Shown here piece by piece: positions 44,255-53,004 of a stretch of 64,000 nt of DNA. The translations under genes were made by a program, and so were the position numbers. This DNA comes from CAVVEC01 sp963747105 (GTDB taxonomy: Bacteria; Acidobacteriota; Terriglobia; Terriglobales; Acidobacteriaceae): positions 124,001 to 188,000 of the forward strand of contig CAVVEC010000001.1 in the NCBI GenBank assembly GCA_963747105.1, in the 5' to 3' direction. Within the stretch, counting starts at the first letter, position 1. Each line of letters begins with the position of its first letter. The notes under the pieces are model-generated. The model was not told the origin of the DNA. It made no database searches and saw only the letters and a list, made by a program, of their open reading frames with translations.

Positions 44255-46279
44255 GTGGCTTCCACTTCCCAGCCCGCGTCTTCAGCCGCCCCAGGCGTCA
44301 AGAAACAGGACCTCTCGCTCTACCAGTTTTTTGCGCCCGGCGGAGTGCTTTCACGGACTCATCCGGCGTACGAATTCCGCCGCGGACAACTGCAGATGGC
44401 GCAGGCCGTCGAGCAGGCGCTGGCGGAGAAGCGCCATCTCATCGTTGAGGCCGGTACCGGCACAGGCAAAACTCTGGCCTATCTGGTGCCCGTCATTCGT
44501 TCGGGCAAGCGCGTCATCATTTCCACCGGAACCAAGAACCTGCAGGAGCAGCTCTTCCACAAAGATATCCCTTTTCTTGAGCAGGCGCTTTTTCCCAACG
44601 GCGAGGGAAAACTGAACGTCTGTTACATGAAGGGACGCAACAATTACCTGTGCCGCAAGAAACTTTATGACCTCACCGGCCAGCCGGTGTTGAGCGGTCT
44701 GGACGAGATCGAACACTATCGTGCGATCGCCGCGTGGGAGAAGGCGACGCAGACGGGCGACCGCGCCGAACTCGCCGCACTGCCCGAAGCCAGCGCGCTG
44801 TGGCACAAGTTGGACGCGCGTTCCGACACCTGTCTGGGCCAAAAGTGCAGTTCCTGGGACAAGTGCTTCATCACGGAGATGCACCGGCGCGCGATGGAGA
44901 GTGACATCATCATCGTCAACCACCATCTCTTTTTTGCCGACCTCTCCATCAAACAGCAAGCTGAGTACGCGCCAGATGCTGGGATCCTTCCGGAAGTAGG
45001 TGCGGTCATTTTCGATGAAGCGCACGAACTGGAAGATGTGGCCGGCAGCTATTTTGGCGTGACGGTCAGCAACTCCCGCGTGGAAGAACTGTGCCGGGAC
45101 GTGGAAGCCTCATTGCAGCGCAATCACATGCTCTCGGCCTCTCTCGCTGGCGCGCTGAAAAGCCTGCGCGATCGCTCAATGTTCTTCTTCGCGCTGCTGC
45201 CGCAGGGCGAGGGACGTTTCGCTTTTGAAAACCGCCGCGACTTTTTGGAAGAAAATGGCGAGGAATTTTTGTCCTTGCAGCAGTCACTGCAACGGCTGGG
45301 CTCAGAACTAGCGAATCTGCCGTCGAAGCCGGAGGAGGTATTCAACTTCGCGCGCCGGGCGCAGGAATTGCAAGTACAGTTCGGCTTCCTGATGGAATCG
45401 GAAGATCACAATACAGTGTTCTGGATCGAGCGGCGTCGCGGTGGGCGCGACAGACTGAATGTCTTTCTGCAGGCCACACCCATTGATGTCGCGCCGATCC
45501 TGAAGACTTGTCTATTCGACAAGCTGGAGTGTGCGGTGCTGACCTCGGCAACACTCGCGGTGGGCGGAGGCTTCGAGTACATCCGGCGGCGTCTCGGGCT
45601 TGAATATGCCCGCGAGGCCGTGCTGCCGTCGCATTTCGACTACGAAAACCAGGCGTTGTTCTATGTGCCTCCCGACCTGCCGGATCCGCGCACGCCGCAG
45701 TTTGCGACCAGGGCGGCAGACTGCATCCGGCGGCTGCTTGAGATCACCCGCGGGCGGGCGTTCGTTTTGTTCACCAGCTATGCCCAGATGAATGACGTGT
45801 ACCAGCGACTGCTGGGCGAACTCGATTTTCCGATGCTTCTCCAAGGGGACGCGCCTAAGAGCGCATTGCTGGAGGAGTTTCGTCTGACGCCGAATGCAGT
45901 GTTGTTTGCCACCTCGTCGTTCTGGCAGGGCGTAGACGTTCAGGGCGAGCAACTCAGTTGCGTGATTATTGATCGATTGCCGTTCGCGGTGCCCAGTGAT
46001 CCGGTAGTTGCGGCGAGGGTGAAATCCATCGACGCCGAAGGCGGCAATGCGTTCTTTCAGTACCAGGTGCCGGCGGCGGTGATCACGTTGAAACAAGGCT
46101 TTGGACGCCTGATTCGATCGCTGCATGATCGCGGATTGTTGGTGTTGCTGGACAACCGAATTCTCAAGAAGCAGTACGGGCGGGTGTTTGTCGAGAGCCT
46201 GCCGAACTATCGCAAGACGACGGAACTGGAAGTAGTGGAGAAGTGGTTTGGCGCAGCGCAGGGAGAGCCGGATCTCTAG
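44255..46279 (+). CDS. ATP-dependent helicase of the Rad3/DinG/XPD type
   Basis: 674 residues. Superfamily 2 5'-3' DNA helicase. Walker A VEAGTGTGKTLAYLVPV near residue 68, DEAH box AVIFDEAHELEDVAG, and C-terminal motifs LFATSSFWQGVDVQG and KQGFGRLIRS. Four cysteines between the Walker A and DEAH boxes (NNYLCRKK, SDTCLGQKCSSWDKC) form the Fe-S cluster pattern of XPD/DinG enzymes. Start (GTG, 44255) lies close after the divergent der gene. Role in repair or R-loop removal is inferred from family. Confidence 0.92.
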   Translation: MASTSQPASSAAPGVKKQDLSLYQFFAPGGVLSRTHPAYEFRRGQLQMAQAVEQALAEKRHLIVEAGTGTGKTLAYLVPVIRSGKRVIISTGTKNLQEQLFHKDIPFLEQALFPNGEGKLNVCYMKGRNNYLCRKKLYDLTGQPVLSGLDEIEHYRAIAAWEKATQTGDRAELAALPEASALWHKLDARSDTCLGQKCSSWDKCFITEMHRRAMESDIIIVNHHLFFADLSIKQQAEYAPDAGILPEVGAVIFDEAHELEDVAGSYFGVTVSNSRVEELCRDVEASLQRNHMLSASLAGALKSLRDRSMFFFALLPQGEGRFAFENRRDFLEENGEEFLSLQQSLQRLGSELANLPSKPEEVFNFARRAQELQVQFGFLMESEDHNTVFWIERRRGGRDRLNVFLQATPIDVAPILKTCLFDKLECAVLTSATLAVGGGFEYIRRRLGLEYAREAVLPSHFDYENQALFYVPPDLPDPRTPQFATRAADCIRRLLEITRGRAFVLFTSYAQMNDVYQRLLGELDFPMLLQGDAPKSALLEEFRLTPNAVLFATSSFWQGVDVQGEQLSCVIIDRLPFAVPSDPVVAARVKSIDAEGGNAFFQYQVPAAVITLKQGFGRLIRSLHDRGLLVLLDNRILKKQYGRVFVESLPNYRKTTELEVVEKWFGAAQGEPDL

Positions 46280-46308
46280 GCAACTCATCCCGCCTTCAGG
46301 GCAGTTAC

Positions 46309-46678
46309 CTATGATTGTGTTGGCGCTTTGCGCACTCGCACTTTGCGCTCCGTGACGACCACAAAACAGCCCGGCCATAGACTGACATTTTCGTATTGGA
46401 ATACCTCTTCCACGCGGGTTAACAATCTACTCCGACTGGGCGAGACCAGCCGGATCAGGACGATCCCGTGGTGACTGCCCGGAACAAAGCGTCGCACATC
46501 GGAAAAGTCGAGGTCCTGCGTGATCCAAAGTGCGACCCTCTCGCTGGGCTGCCGTCCAAAGGTCAGAATCATTGCACCCTGAGAGTCCTTCCTCACCGGT
46601 TGTATGAATATCGTGTCCGAGAATCTGCAAACTGGATGCAATTTGCAGCGGCAGGTTTTCGTCGAGCTTGAGTTTCAT
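46309..46678 (-). CDS. DUF5615-family PIN-like toxin, frameshifted
   Basis: Begins MKLKLDENLPLQIASSLQ, DIHTTGEEGL, SDLWTAAQREGRTL and then, after one extra base at about 46525, TQDLDFSDVRRFVPGSHHG and a basic tail. LDENLP and TxDxDF are the acidic motifs of the PIN-like DUF5615 nuclease fold. Its ATG overlaps the stop of the DUF433 gene in an ATGA, the standard arrangement for this antitoxin-toxin pair. About 122 residues if the frame is restored. Confidence 0.8.
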
Positions 46679-46939
46679 CGGACGTCGGGAACGGCCGGCA
46701 CCGGGAGGTCCTCTTCCGCCGACGCCGCCGCGAATGCGATCGCCGCTTGGATATCTTCTGGTTTCAGACTGGGGAAAGCGGTCAGCACATCCCCAGCCGC
46801 ATCGCCGCCAGGCAAGACTTGCCAGTACGGTGCGTAGGGTGACACGCGTTCCTTTGAATACGGGCTCTCCGCCGCAGATTTGGCTGTCGCGAACGATGTG
46901 CTCTTTGAACTTCTCTCGCTGGATGTCTGCTATGCTCAT
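46675..46939 (-). CDS. DUF433-family antitoxin, frameshifted
   Basis: Starts MSIADIQREKFKEHIV after a GGAGAGGGAG ribosome site; ICGGEPVFKGTRVTLRTVLA is the DUF433 signature and the winged-helix part. An extra base at about 46810 breaks it; reading across gives AAGDVLTAFPSLKPEDIQAA and an acidic end (SAEEDLPVPAVPD), the classic DUF433 C-terminus. About 87 residues. Pairs with the overlapping DUF5615 gene. Confidence 0.8.
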
Positions 46940-47088
46940 GCTCCCTCTCCCGCCCTTCATCACATCTTATCACTGGGCCGTTGCTGCCAGCTCTCCCGCC
47001 ACTGCAACTGGACTTTGGCTCATCGCCTTCCCTACAAACCGGGTTGCCAAAGGCACAATTCCGGATAATTCTCAGTTTAGCGACCCAA

Positions 47089-47499
47089 TCATCCGAGCAG
47101 CTTCATCCCGGCATCACCAGCCGCATTCCGGTCAAATGTCACCGTGTACTGGCATTCCGCAGCATGCCCGCAGCGCTCGATGAGGCAGTCGGCAAAATCG
47201 GCCCGGCTGGCGCTGAACTTCCGCAAGGCCTGCCAGACGATTTCCGCTCGCTCAATCACCAGTTCTTTGCTTCGGAGTAAGGTCTCCAGGACCTGCTCAA
47301 TTTCGTTCTTCTTGAAACGGTAGGAAACCTCCAGCACCCAAACCAGTTTCACGATGACGATCAGGGAAAGGAATCCGGGTGAGTTGGAGGAGAGCGAGTC
47401 CATCACTTTCACCGCCGCGGCCGCTTGGGCGGGATCGTCGTGGGTAAGATAGCGAACAACAACATTGGTGTCGAGGCCGATCATCTTCAGGTCAGTCAC
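47089..47499 (-). CDS. PIN-domain toxin (VapC-like)
   Basis: 136 residues from a GTG at 47499 (an ATG five codons in, before IGLDTNVVVRYL, is possible). Acidic PIN residues: D in GLDTN, E near LVWVLEVSY, D in DFADCLIE and D in FDRNAAG. Ribonuclease toxin inhibited by the upstream AbrB/MazE-type partner, whose end it overlaps by 8 bp. Frame intact. Confidence 0.88.
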   Translation of the reverse strand: MTDLKMIGLDTNVVVRYLTHDDPAQAAAAVKVMDSLSSNSPGFLSLIVIVKLVWVLEVSYRFKKNEIEQVLETLLRSKELVIERAEIVWQALRKFSASRADFADCLIERCGHAAECQYTVTFDRNAAGDAGMKLLG

Positions 47500-47755
47500 T
47501 TCGAGGCCGATTACCGGGACTCGATGCGCGCCTCGCGATGGCGGCGTTCATCTCTTCAATGGTTGCCGGCTTGCTTCGCTTGCCTCGAAACAGCCCTTTC
47601 AATTCCTGCACCGAGCGGGTGGCGGCAACGATCGCAAATTGCCCCTTCCCCAGTTCCACGAATTCAATGCGGTCCCCGGAGTCAAGCCCCAGGGCAGCGC
47701 GAACCGGCCTGGGTATGGTGATTTGTCCCTTGGATGTCATGGTTGCGGTGGCCAA
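47492..47755 (-). CDS. AbrB/MazE-type antitoxin
   Basis: 87 residues. SpoVT-AbrB DNA-binding domain MTSKGQITIPRPVRAALGLD with DRIEFVELGKGQFAIVAA, then a toxin-binding helical tail. A TTG at 47755 with AGGAG seven bases upstream is the best start; the ATG five codons later is an alternative. Overlaps the PIN toxin by 8 bp, so the two are translationally coupled, and it lies just downstream of a palindromic operator. Confidence 0.9.
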   Translation of the reverse strand: MATATMTSKGQITIPRPVRAALGLDSGDRIEFVELGKGQFAIVAATRSVQELKGLFRGKRSKPATIEEMNAAIARRASSPGNRPRSD

Positions 47756-47780
47756 GTTGAATCTCCTGTCAAGAATCTAT

Positions 47781-47817
47781 ATTCCTTACTATAGTGTAAG
47801 GAATACGCAAAAGTCAA
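47781..47817 (-). promoter_or_regulatory. Promoter and palindromic operator of the antitoxin-toxin pair
   Basis: A perfect inverted repeat ATTCCTTAC - 6 bases - GTAAGGAAT at 47781-47804. On the minus strand TTGACT (47812-47817), an 18-base spacer and TATAGT (47788-47793) make a promoter whose -10 lies inside the repeat. This is the expected place for autorepression by the AbrB-type protein. Confidence 0.75.
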
Positions 47818-47967
47818 CATTACGGGGTTGCAGACTCAGTGATCTGCGGCGGAGCTTGCAACTCTTGCTAACCCTTCAGCAGACAGCGGCGTTTAGTCTT
47901 CGCCGCGATACAATGAAAACCACCAGCAAACGAGACTCTGAAGAGTTTCTGGAGTAGGTTGGTCACC

Positions 47968-48345
47968 ATGTTTGAAGTCACCGTAGAAGACTCCTTTGCC
48001 GCGGGCCACTACTTGCGTAATTACAAGGGGAAGTGTGAGAACCCGCACGGGCATAACTACAAAGTGCGGGTCACGCTGGCCGGCAAAGAACTGGACAAAG
48101 CCGGCCTGTTGCTCGACTTTAAAGACCTGCGCGAGGTCATGAAGCACGTCATCGAGCGGCTCGATCACAAGATGATCAATGATCTGGAGCCTTTCACGGT
48201 CTTGAATCCTTCTGCGGAGAATCTGGCCAAATATTTTTACGAGGAAACGAACCAGAAACTCGATCGCGTCACCCAGGGCCGAGTTCGGGTGAAGAACGTT
48301 ACCGTATTTGAAACCGACACGACAACGGCGACCTTTAGCGAGTGA
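47968..48345 (+). CDS. queD: 6-carboxy-5,6,7,8-tetrahydropterin synthase
   Basis: 125 residues from ATG 47968. First pathway-specific step of queuosine/7-deazaguanine synthesis from dihydroneopterin triphosphate. Motifs: AGHYLRNYKGKCENPHGHNY (zinc histidines and catalytic Cys), LDFKDLREVMKHVIERLDHK, and TVFETDTTTATFSE. First of the que cluster; no preQ1 riboswitch-like element upstream. Confidence 0.95.
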   Translation: MFEVTVEDSFAAGHYLRNYKGKCENPHGHNYKVRVTLAGKELDKAGLLLDFKDLREVMKHVIERLDHKMINDLEPFTVLNPSAENLAKYFYEETNQKLDRVTQGRVRVKNVTVFETDTTTATFSE

Positions 48346-48435
48346 TGGCCGAGGAATTCGGTTCTTGGTTCGCGGTTCCCGGTCTCAGATGGGTCCGGCT
48401 GAAGGCTGAGTGCCGACGGCTGAAAGCTGCTTCTC

Positions 48436-49117
48436 ATGCAGATCACTGAGATCTACAAGTCGATCCAGGGCGAATCCACGCATGCCGGGCTTCCGTGTGT
48501 GTTCGTGCGCCTGACGGGATGCAATCTGCGCTGCTCCTGGTGCGATAGCGAGTACACATTCACCGGCGGTCATCGTATGAGGGTCGAAGAGGTAATTGAG
48601 GAGGTCGAGCAACTGAGCACCAGCGGGGCTAGTGGAGATCACCGGCGGTGAGCCCCTGCTGCAGGAGCGCGAAGTGGTGCCGCTGATGCAACGCCTGCTC
48701 GATGAAGGCTACACGGTGCTGCTCGAGACCAGCGGCGAGCGTCCTCTGGAGCGGGTGCCCAAGGGCGTGGTAAAGATTGTGGACGTGAAATGCCCGAATT
48801 CGGGCGAGCCGGAAACGTTCCGCATGGAGAACTTGGAGGCGCTGGATTCGGCGGATGAAGTGAAATTTGTATTGAGCGACCGCGCGGACTATGAATTCGC
48901 CCGCGATTTTACCGCGCGCCACAATCTGGCTGGCCGGCTGAACGCAGTGTTGTTTTCACCAGCGTTCAGTAAAGAAGCCGGCGGCGGGCGAGACACATCG
49001 CACTGTTTGCTCGATCCGGGGGAACTCGCAGCATGGATGCTGGCGGATAACGTCCCGGCGCGGTTGTCGCTCCAGATTCACAAATTCATCTGGGATCCGG
49101 CAATGAAGGGCGTATGA
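48436..49117 (+). CDS. queE: 7-carboxy-7-deazaguanine synthase (radical SAM), frameshifted
   Basis: Converts the QueD product to 7-carboxy-7-deazaguanine. Residues 1-60 hold YKSIQGESTHAGLPCVFVRL and the radical-SAM cluster motif CNLRCSWCDS. One extra G in a GGGG run at about 48633 shifts the frame just before VEITGGEPLLQ, the SAM-binding strand; the rest (VLLETSG, VDVKCPNSGE, LQIHKFIWDP) is in the second frame. Restored length about 226, normal. A TCAGATGGGTCCGGCTG-type repeat precedes it. Confidence 0.9.
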
Positions 49118-49166
49118 GTAAAGTCAGAGGTTAGAATGACTTGCTCTCCCAACTTGAGGAAGCGAA

Positions 49167-49475
49167 ATGGATCAACATTCCCGATCTTTTGGCGTCATCG
49201 TGAAGCGGCCCAGCGCTTTTCTTCCCCTGGCCATGTCGCTCACCGCCCCAGCGATCGTACTTGGTTACGTTGCAATGTACGGCCCTGTCCGCGATCCCGA
49301 TGAGGGGTCCGCCGCCCATCTCTGGCAGTTACTGATGGTCGGGCAGATGCCGGTGGTGGCGTTTTTCGCGATCAAGTGGCTGCCCCGGGCTCCCAGACCG
49401 TCGCTGCAGGTTCTGGCGCTCCAGGCTGCAGCTGCGCTCGGATCAATGGCCTTAGTCTTTTTTCTCAATATGTGA
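49167..49475 (+). CDS. Small membrane protein between queE and queC
   Basis: 102 residues, three hydrophobic segments (about 20-38, 52-68, 80-101: LTAPAIVLGYVAMYG, LLMVGQMPVVAFFAIKW, LQAAAALGSMALVFFLNM). Preceded by GAGGAAGCG near the ATG. No family recognised. Its position in the queuosine cluster on the same strand suggests a possible link to Q precursor handling, but this is guesswork; it may simply be an unrelated insertion. Confidence 0.65.
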   Translation: MDQHSRSFGVIVKRPSAFLPLAMSLTAPAIVLGYVAMYGPVRDPDEGSAAHLWQLLMVGQMPVVAFFAIKWLPRAPRPSLQVLALQAAAALGSMALVFFLNM

Positions 49476-49576
49476 ATGGTGCACTTTCTTTGATGTATAT
49501 CTGAAGGGGCAAGGGCGTCGGAGTCTCCCGCGCCAACGGGTGTGAACCCTGCATTACGACCCTGCAGTTGCGAGTC

Positions 49577-50268
49577 ATGGGAGCAAAAACAAAATCCCGC
49601 GCGGTCGTCCTGCTGAGCGGAGGCATGGATTCCTGCGTGTGCGCGGCGCTGGCGGCGCGCGACTTTGACGTTGCCGCCATGCACGTCAGCTACGGCCAGA
49701 GGACAGAAGAGCGCGAACGGCGCGCATTCCTGGCGATCTGCGATCACCTGGGAATCCATGACCGGCTGGTCGTACGAAACGAGGCGTTGCGGGCGATCGG
49801 TGGGTCCGCGCTTACCGACACCAACATCGCGGTTCCCAATTCTCATCTTATCGGGCGTGACATCCCGGTGACTTACGTGCCCTTTCGCAATGCGCACTTC
49901 TTGGCAGTTGCGGTGAGCTGGGCCGAAGTTCTGGGCGCGGAAAGAATCTACATTGGGGCCGTCGAGCAGGACAGTTCAGGCTATCCTGACTGCCGGCCGA
50001 GTATTATTGTGCTTTCAATGAGGTCGTCAGAACCGGAACTCGGGATGGCAAGATCGAAATCGTGACCCCGCTGATCCGGATGCGCAAGGCTGAAATTGTG
50101 ACGTGTGGCCTTGAATTGGGTGCGCCCTTCGATTTAACGTGGTCTTGCTACAGCCGGGAAGATCGCGCCTGCGGTGTGTGCGACAGCTGCGTACTGCGCC
50201 GGCGAGCATTTCGGGAAGTGGGAGCCGTGGACCCGATCCCGTATGTGGAAATGGCAGCGACAACATAG
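49577..50268 (+). CDS. queC: 7-cyano-7-deazaguanine synthase, frameshifted
   Basis: Makes preQ0 from carboxydeazaguanine, ammonia and ATP. PP-loop VVLLSGGMDSCVCAALAA, HVSYGQRTEERE, PFRNAHFLAVAVSWAE and GAVEQDSSGYPDCRP are in the first frame; after a missing base at about 49998 the zinc-site end continues (WSCYSREDRACGVCDSCVLRRRAF) in another. Across the break the expected EYY...AFNEVV follows. Normal length about 230 when joined. Last gene of the que cluster. Confidence 0.92.
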
Positions 50269-50385
50269 CCGTGAAATTATTTTCGATTTTCACTTTTCAC
50301 TTTCTGATTTCGCCACGGAGTACGCATACGGGCTGTCCGTAGTAAATTGAAAATCATGAATTCAGGCTTGTGCCGGGAGGCAAAG

Positions 50386-51552
50386 ATGAAACTTCGTTTG
50401 GCGGTTCCGGTCCTCATAATGTTCATGGCAGCGCTTTGTGCGCCGCCGGTGTTTGCCCAGGTGACCGGCTCGGTCCGGGGAGTGTGCAAAGACCTGGAGG
50501 GTAAACCCATCGTGGGAGCGGTCGTGGAGTATGTCAATGCCGATACCGGCCGGAAATACGACCTCAAGACCAACGCCAAAGGCGAGTACTTTTCCTTGGG
50601 CATTGAGCCGGGCCCCTACCGGGTCTTGCTCTTGCAGGATGGCAAGGAAGTGTATCACTTCAACGGGTTTCATGTGGGGGCGGGAGTTGAAGAAAACATT
50701 CTGGATTTCGATCTCCAGAAGGAAGCGGCTGCAGCCGGCCAGGGACAGGGACTGACGCCGGAGCAACTGAAACAGAAGCAGGAACAAGCGTCCAAAGCGG
50801 CCAAGGAGAACAGCACCATCAAGCTATTGAACGAGAAGCTGGCTGCGGCCAAGACGGCGTCTGCGGCGGGCGATTTCGATACCGCCATCTCTACCCTGAC
50901 CGAAGCTACCCAAGTGGACGCAACCCGCGATCTGCTGTGGGCCAAACTTGGAGAAGCCTACCTCAGTTCCGCCGGCAAGCAGACTGACAGCGCGGAAAAG
51001 GCCAAGCGGCTGGCCGAGGCCGCCAGTGATTATCAGAAGGCCATCGATCTCAAACAGAAGGCGGTGGACGCGGCCACGCAGAAGTCTCCCGACGACGCGA
51101 AAGCAATGGCCCAGTACTATAACAACCTGGGTCAAGCCCTGGCGAAAACCGGCAAGACAGATGAGGCGGTGAAAGCATATACACAGGCTGCGCAACTCGA
51201 CCCCACCGGCGCCGGCCAGTATTACTTCAATCTGGGCGCGATTCTGACCAACGCTAATGTCACCAACGATCCCAAGGCGCGCCAGGCAGCGGTAGATGCT
51301 TTCGACAAGGCCATCGCCGCAGACCCCAACCGGGCTGATGCGTACTATTGGAAAGCCACCAACCTGATCGGTGGAGCGACTCTGAAGGGCGACAAGATGA
51401 TTGCACCCGATGGTACGGCCGAAGCCTTCCAGAAATATCTCGAACTGCAGCCCACCGGGCCGCACGCCGAGGAGGCCAAGGCTATGCTGGCCAGCATCGG
51501 GTCCACGGTGGAAACCCAGTTCGGAAAACCGAAGAAGACGACCAAGAAGTAG
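50386..51552 (+). CDS. Exported TPR protein with N-terminal carboxypeptidase-regulatory-like domain
   Basis: 388 residues from ATG 50386 (GGGAGG ribosome site seven bases upstream). Signal peptide ending near PVFAQ. Residues about 25-110 form a carboxypeptidase-regulatory-like fold (GSVRGVCKDLEGKPIVGA ... GEYFSLGIEPGPYRVLL), then about seven TPR-like helices (NNLGQALAKTGKTDEAVKAY, QAAVDAFDKAIAADPNRADA). Probably periplasmic protein-protein scaffold. A terminator follows. Confidence 0.8.
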   Translation: MKLRLAVPVLIMFMAALCAPPVFAQVTGSVRGVCKDLEGKPIVGAVVEYVNADTGRKYDLKTNAKGEYFSLGIEPGPYRVLLLQDGKEVYHFNGFHVGAGVEENILDFDLQKEAAAAGQGQGLTPEQLKQKQEQASKAAKENSTIKLLNEKLAAAKTASAAGDFDTAISTLTEATQVDATRDLLWAKLGEAYLSSAGKQTDSAEKAKRLAEAASDYQKAIDLKQKAVDAATQKSPDDAKAMAQYYNNLGQALAKTGKTDEAVKAYTQAAQLDPTGAGQYYFNLGAILTNANVTNDPKARQAAVDAFDKAIAADPNRADAYYWKATNLIGGATLKGDKMIAPDGTAEAFQKYLELQPTGPHAEEAKAMLASIGSTVETQFGKPKKTTKK

Positions 51553-51577
51553 GCCGGTTCCGGGTCTGGTCCGAAAT

Positions 51578-51604
51578 GAAAGCGGCTCAAGAGGCCGCTT
51601 TTTC
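51578..51604 (+). terminator. Rho-independent terminator
   Basis: 8-bp stem AAAGCGGC / GCCGCTTT (51579-51601) with a TCAAGAG loop, running into TTTC, 26 bases after the TPR protein stop. Confidence 0.7.
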
Positions 51605-51765
51605 ATTGTCTTGCCCCAGCCCTTTCCCTCCTGGTTCCCGACCCCGGTTACCAAGGTCTATGAACTCGACGTTCTTCGTAGAAGCCGGCCCTTGTTTTCG
51701 TTAAAGTCGAGCTTTGGGAAATTAACGTCGTTTCTCGCTACATTCTCCCCCAGGGAACCGAAACC

Positions 51766-52972
51766 ATGGCAGCACCGGGCAACGCTCCCATTTCCGTTCA
51801 GTCCTCGAAGCCTCAGCGGCTTCGGGTTCCGTGGCCACCCACGCGCTTTTGGCCGCGATGCTACGCGCCAGCGATCAAGTCAGCGATCTTATTTTTTCGC
51901 CAGGCCGGTTGCCGCAAGTCGAGATAAACGGACAATTGATCCCGGTACAGGCTCCCGGACTCCGCCGTTCAGCCCTGATGATACCCGCCGCATCGCCTCC
52001 GATCTCATCGGCAGCAATAAGCAGGCGATCACGATATTGCGGGAGCAAGGGTTTTGCGATGTGTCCTATGGATTGCCGGGGTGGCCCGGTTTCCGGGTAA
52101 ACGTCTTCATTCAGCGCGGCAGTTGCGCCGTGGTGATGCGGGTGATCCCGACTGCGATTCCCAATCTTGCTTCGCTCGGTTTGCCGCCGCAACTGGCGGA
52201 AATCGCCAACTTGCGCGATGGCATAGTGCTGGTCACCGGACCGCGGGGATCGGGAAAGTCCTCCACCCTGGCCGCGCTTCTGGACCACATCAACCAACAA
52301 CAGGTCTGCCATATCATCACCATCGAAGACCCCATTGAGTTCCTGCACAATCACAAGAGCGCCACGGTACACCAGCGCGAGCTGCACAGCGATACTCCCA
52401 GCATGGCGCTGGCTCTGCGTGCGGCACTGCGGCAGGCGCCGAACGTGATCCTGGTTGGAGAGTTACGCGACCGCGAAACCATGGAAATGGCGCTGGAAGC
52501 GGCGGAAACCGGGCATCTGGTGCTTTCCAGCCTGAACACCGTGGATGTGGCGCAGACGGTGGAACGCATCATAAGCGTGTTCTCCGTGCCGGAACAGCCC
52601 GCCATCCGTGGCCGGCTGGCCAAGGACGTTCCGCTACATCGTTTCGCAAAGGCTGATTCCGCGTAAGGACGCCACCGGTCGCATCGCCATGGTGGAGATT
52701 TTCAAGGTTCATCCTCGCACTATGAGGTGCATGGACGCGGAACGAATTTTCCAGCCAGAACCTGTTGCAGGCCATGAAGGACAGCGCTTCCGAAGGCATG
52801 CAGCATTTCGATGGAGAAATCGAAAAACTGGTGCGTGCCGGCATCGTGGATCTGGAAGCCGGCCATGACCTACGCGACCGATCCCGCAGGGGTTGCGGCA
52901 GAGCTCTTGGATGCAGATTGTCGGCACGCAGATTTTGAGACGAAGCCTGAATCCCAGGCTCTGCCCCATTAG
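51766..52972 (+). pseudogene. pilT: PilT/PilU-type twitching ATPase gene, several frameshifts
   Basis: Secretion ATPase of the type IV pilus. Across frames one can read ASDLIFSPG-like LRASDQVSDLIFSPGRLP, Walker A VTGPRGSGKSSTLAALLDH, the Asp box IITIEDPIEF, VGELRDRETMEMALEAAETGH, and the PilT end AMKDSASEGMQHFDGEIEKL. Frame changes occur near 51817, 51960, 52620, 52735 and 52865. Walker A is intact but no continuous protein can be made. Core closest to PilT/PilU; no pilus genes nearby. Confidence 0.8.
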
Positions 52973-53004
52973 ATTTTCCTCCGTGGCCTCGTATCATCTC
53001 CTCC

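Noticed and set aside
47820..47967. preQ1 riboswitch upstream of queD
   Set aside because: No preQ1-I/II core or A-rich tail could be found in the leader.
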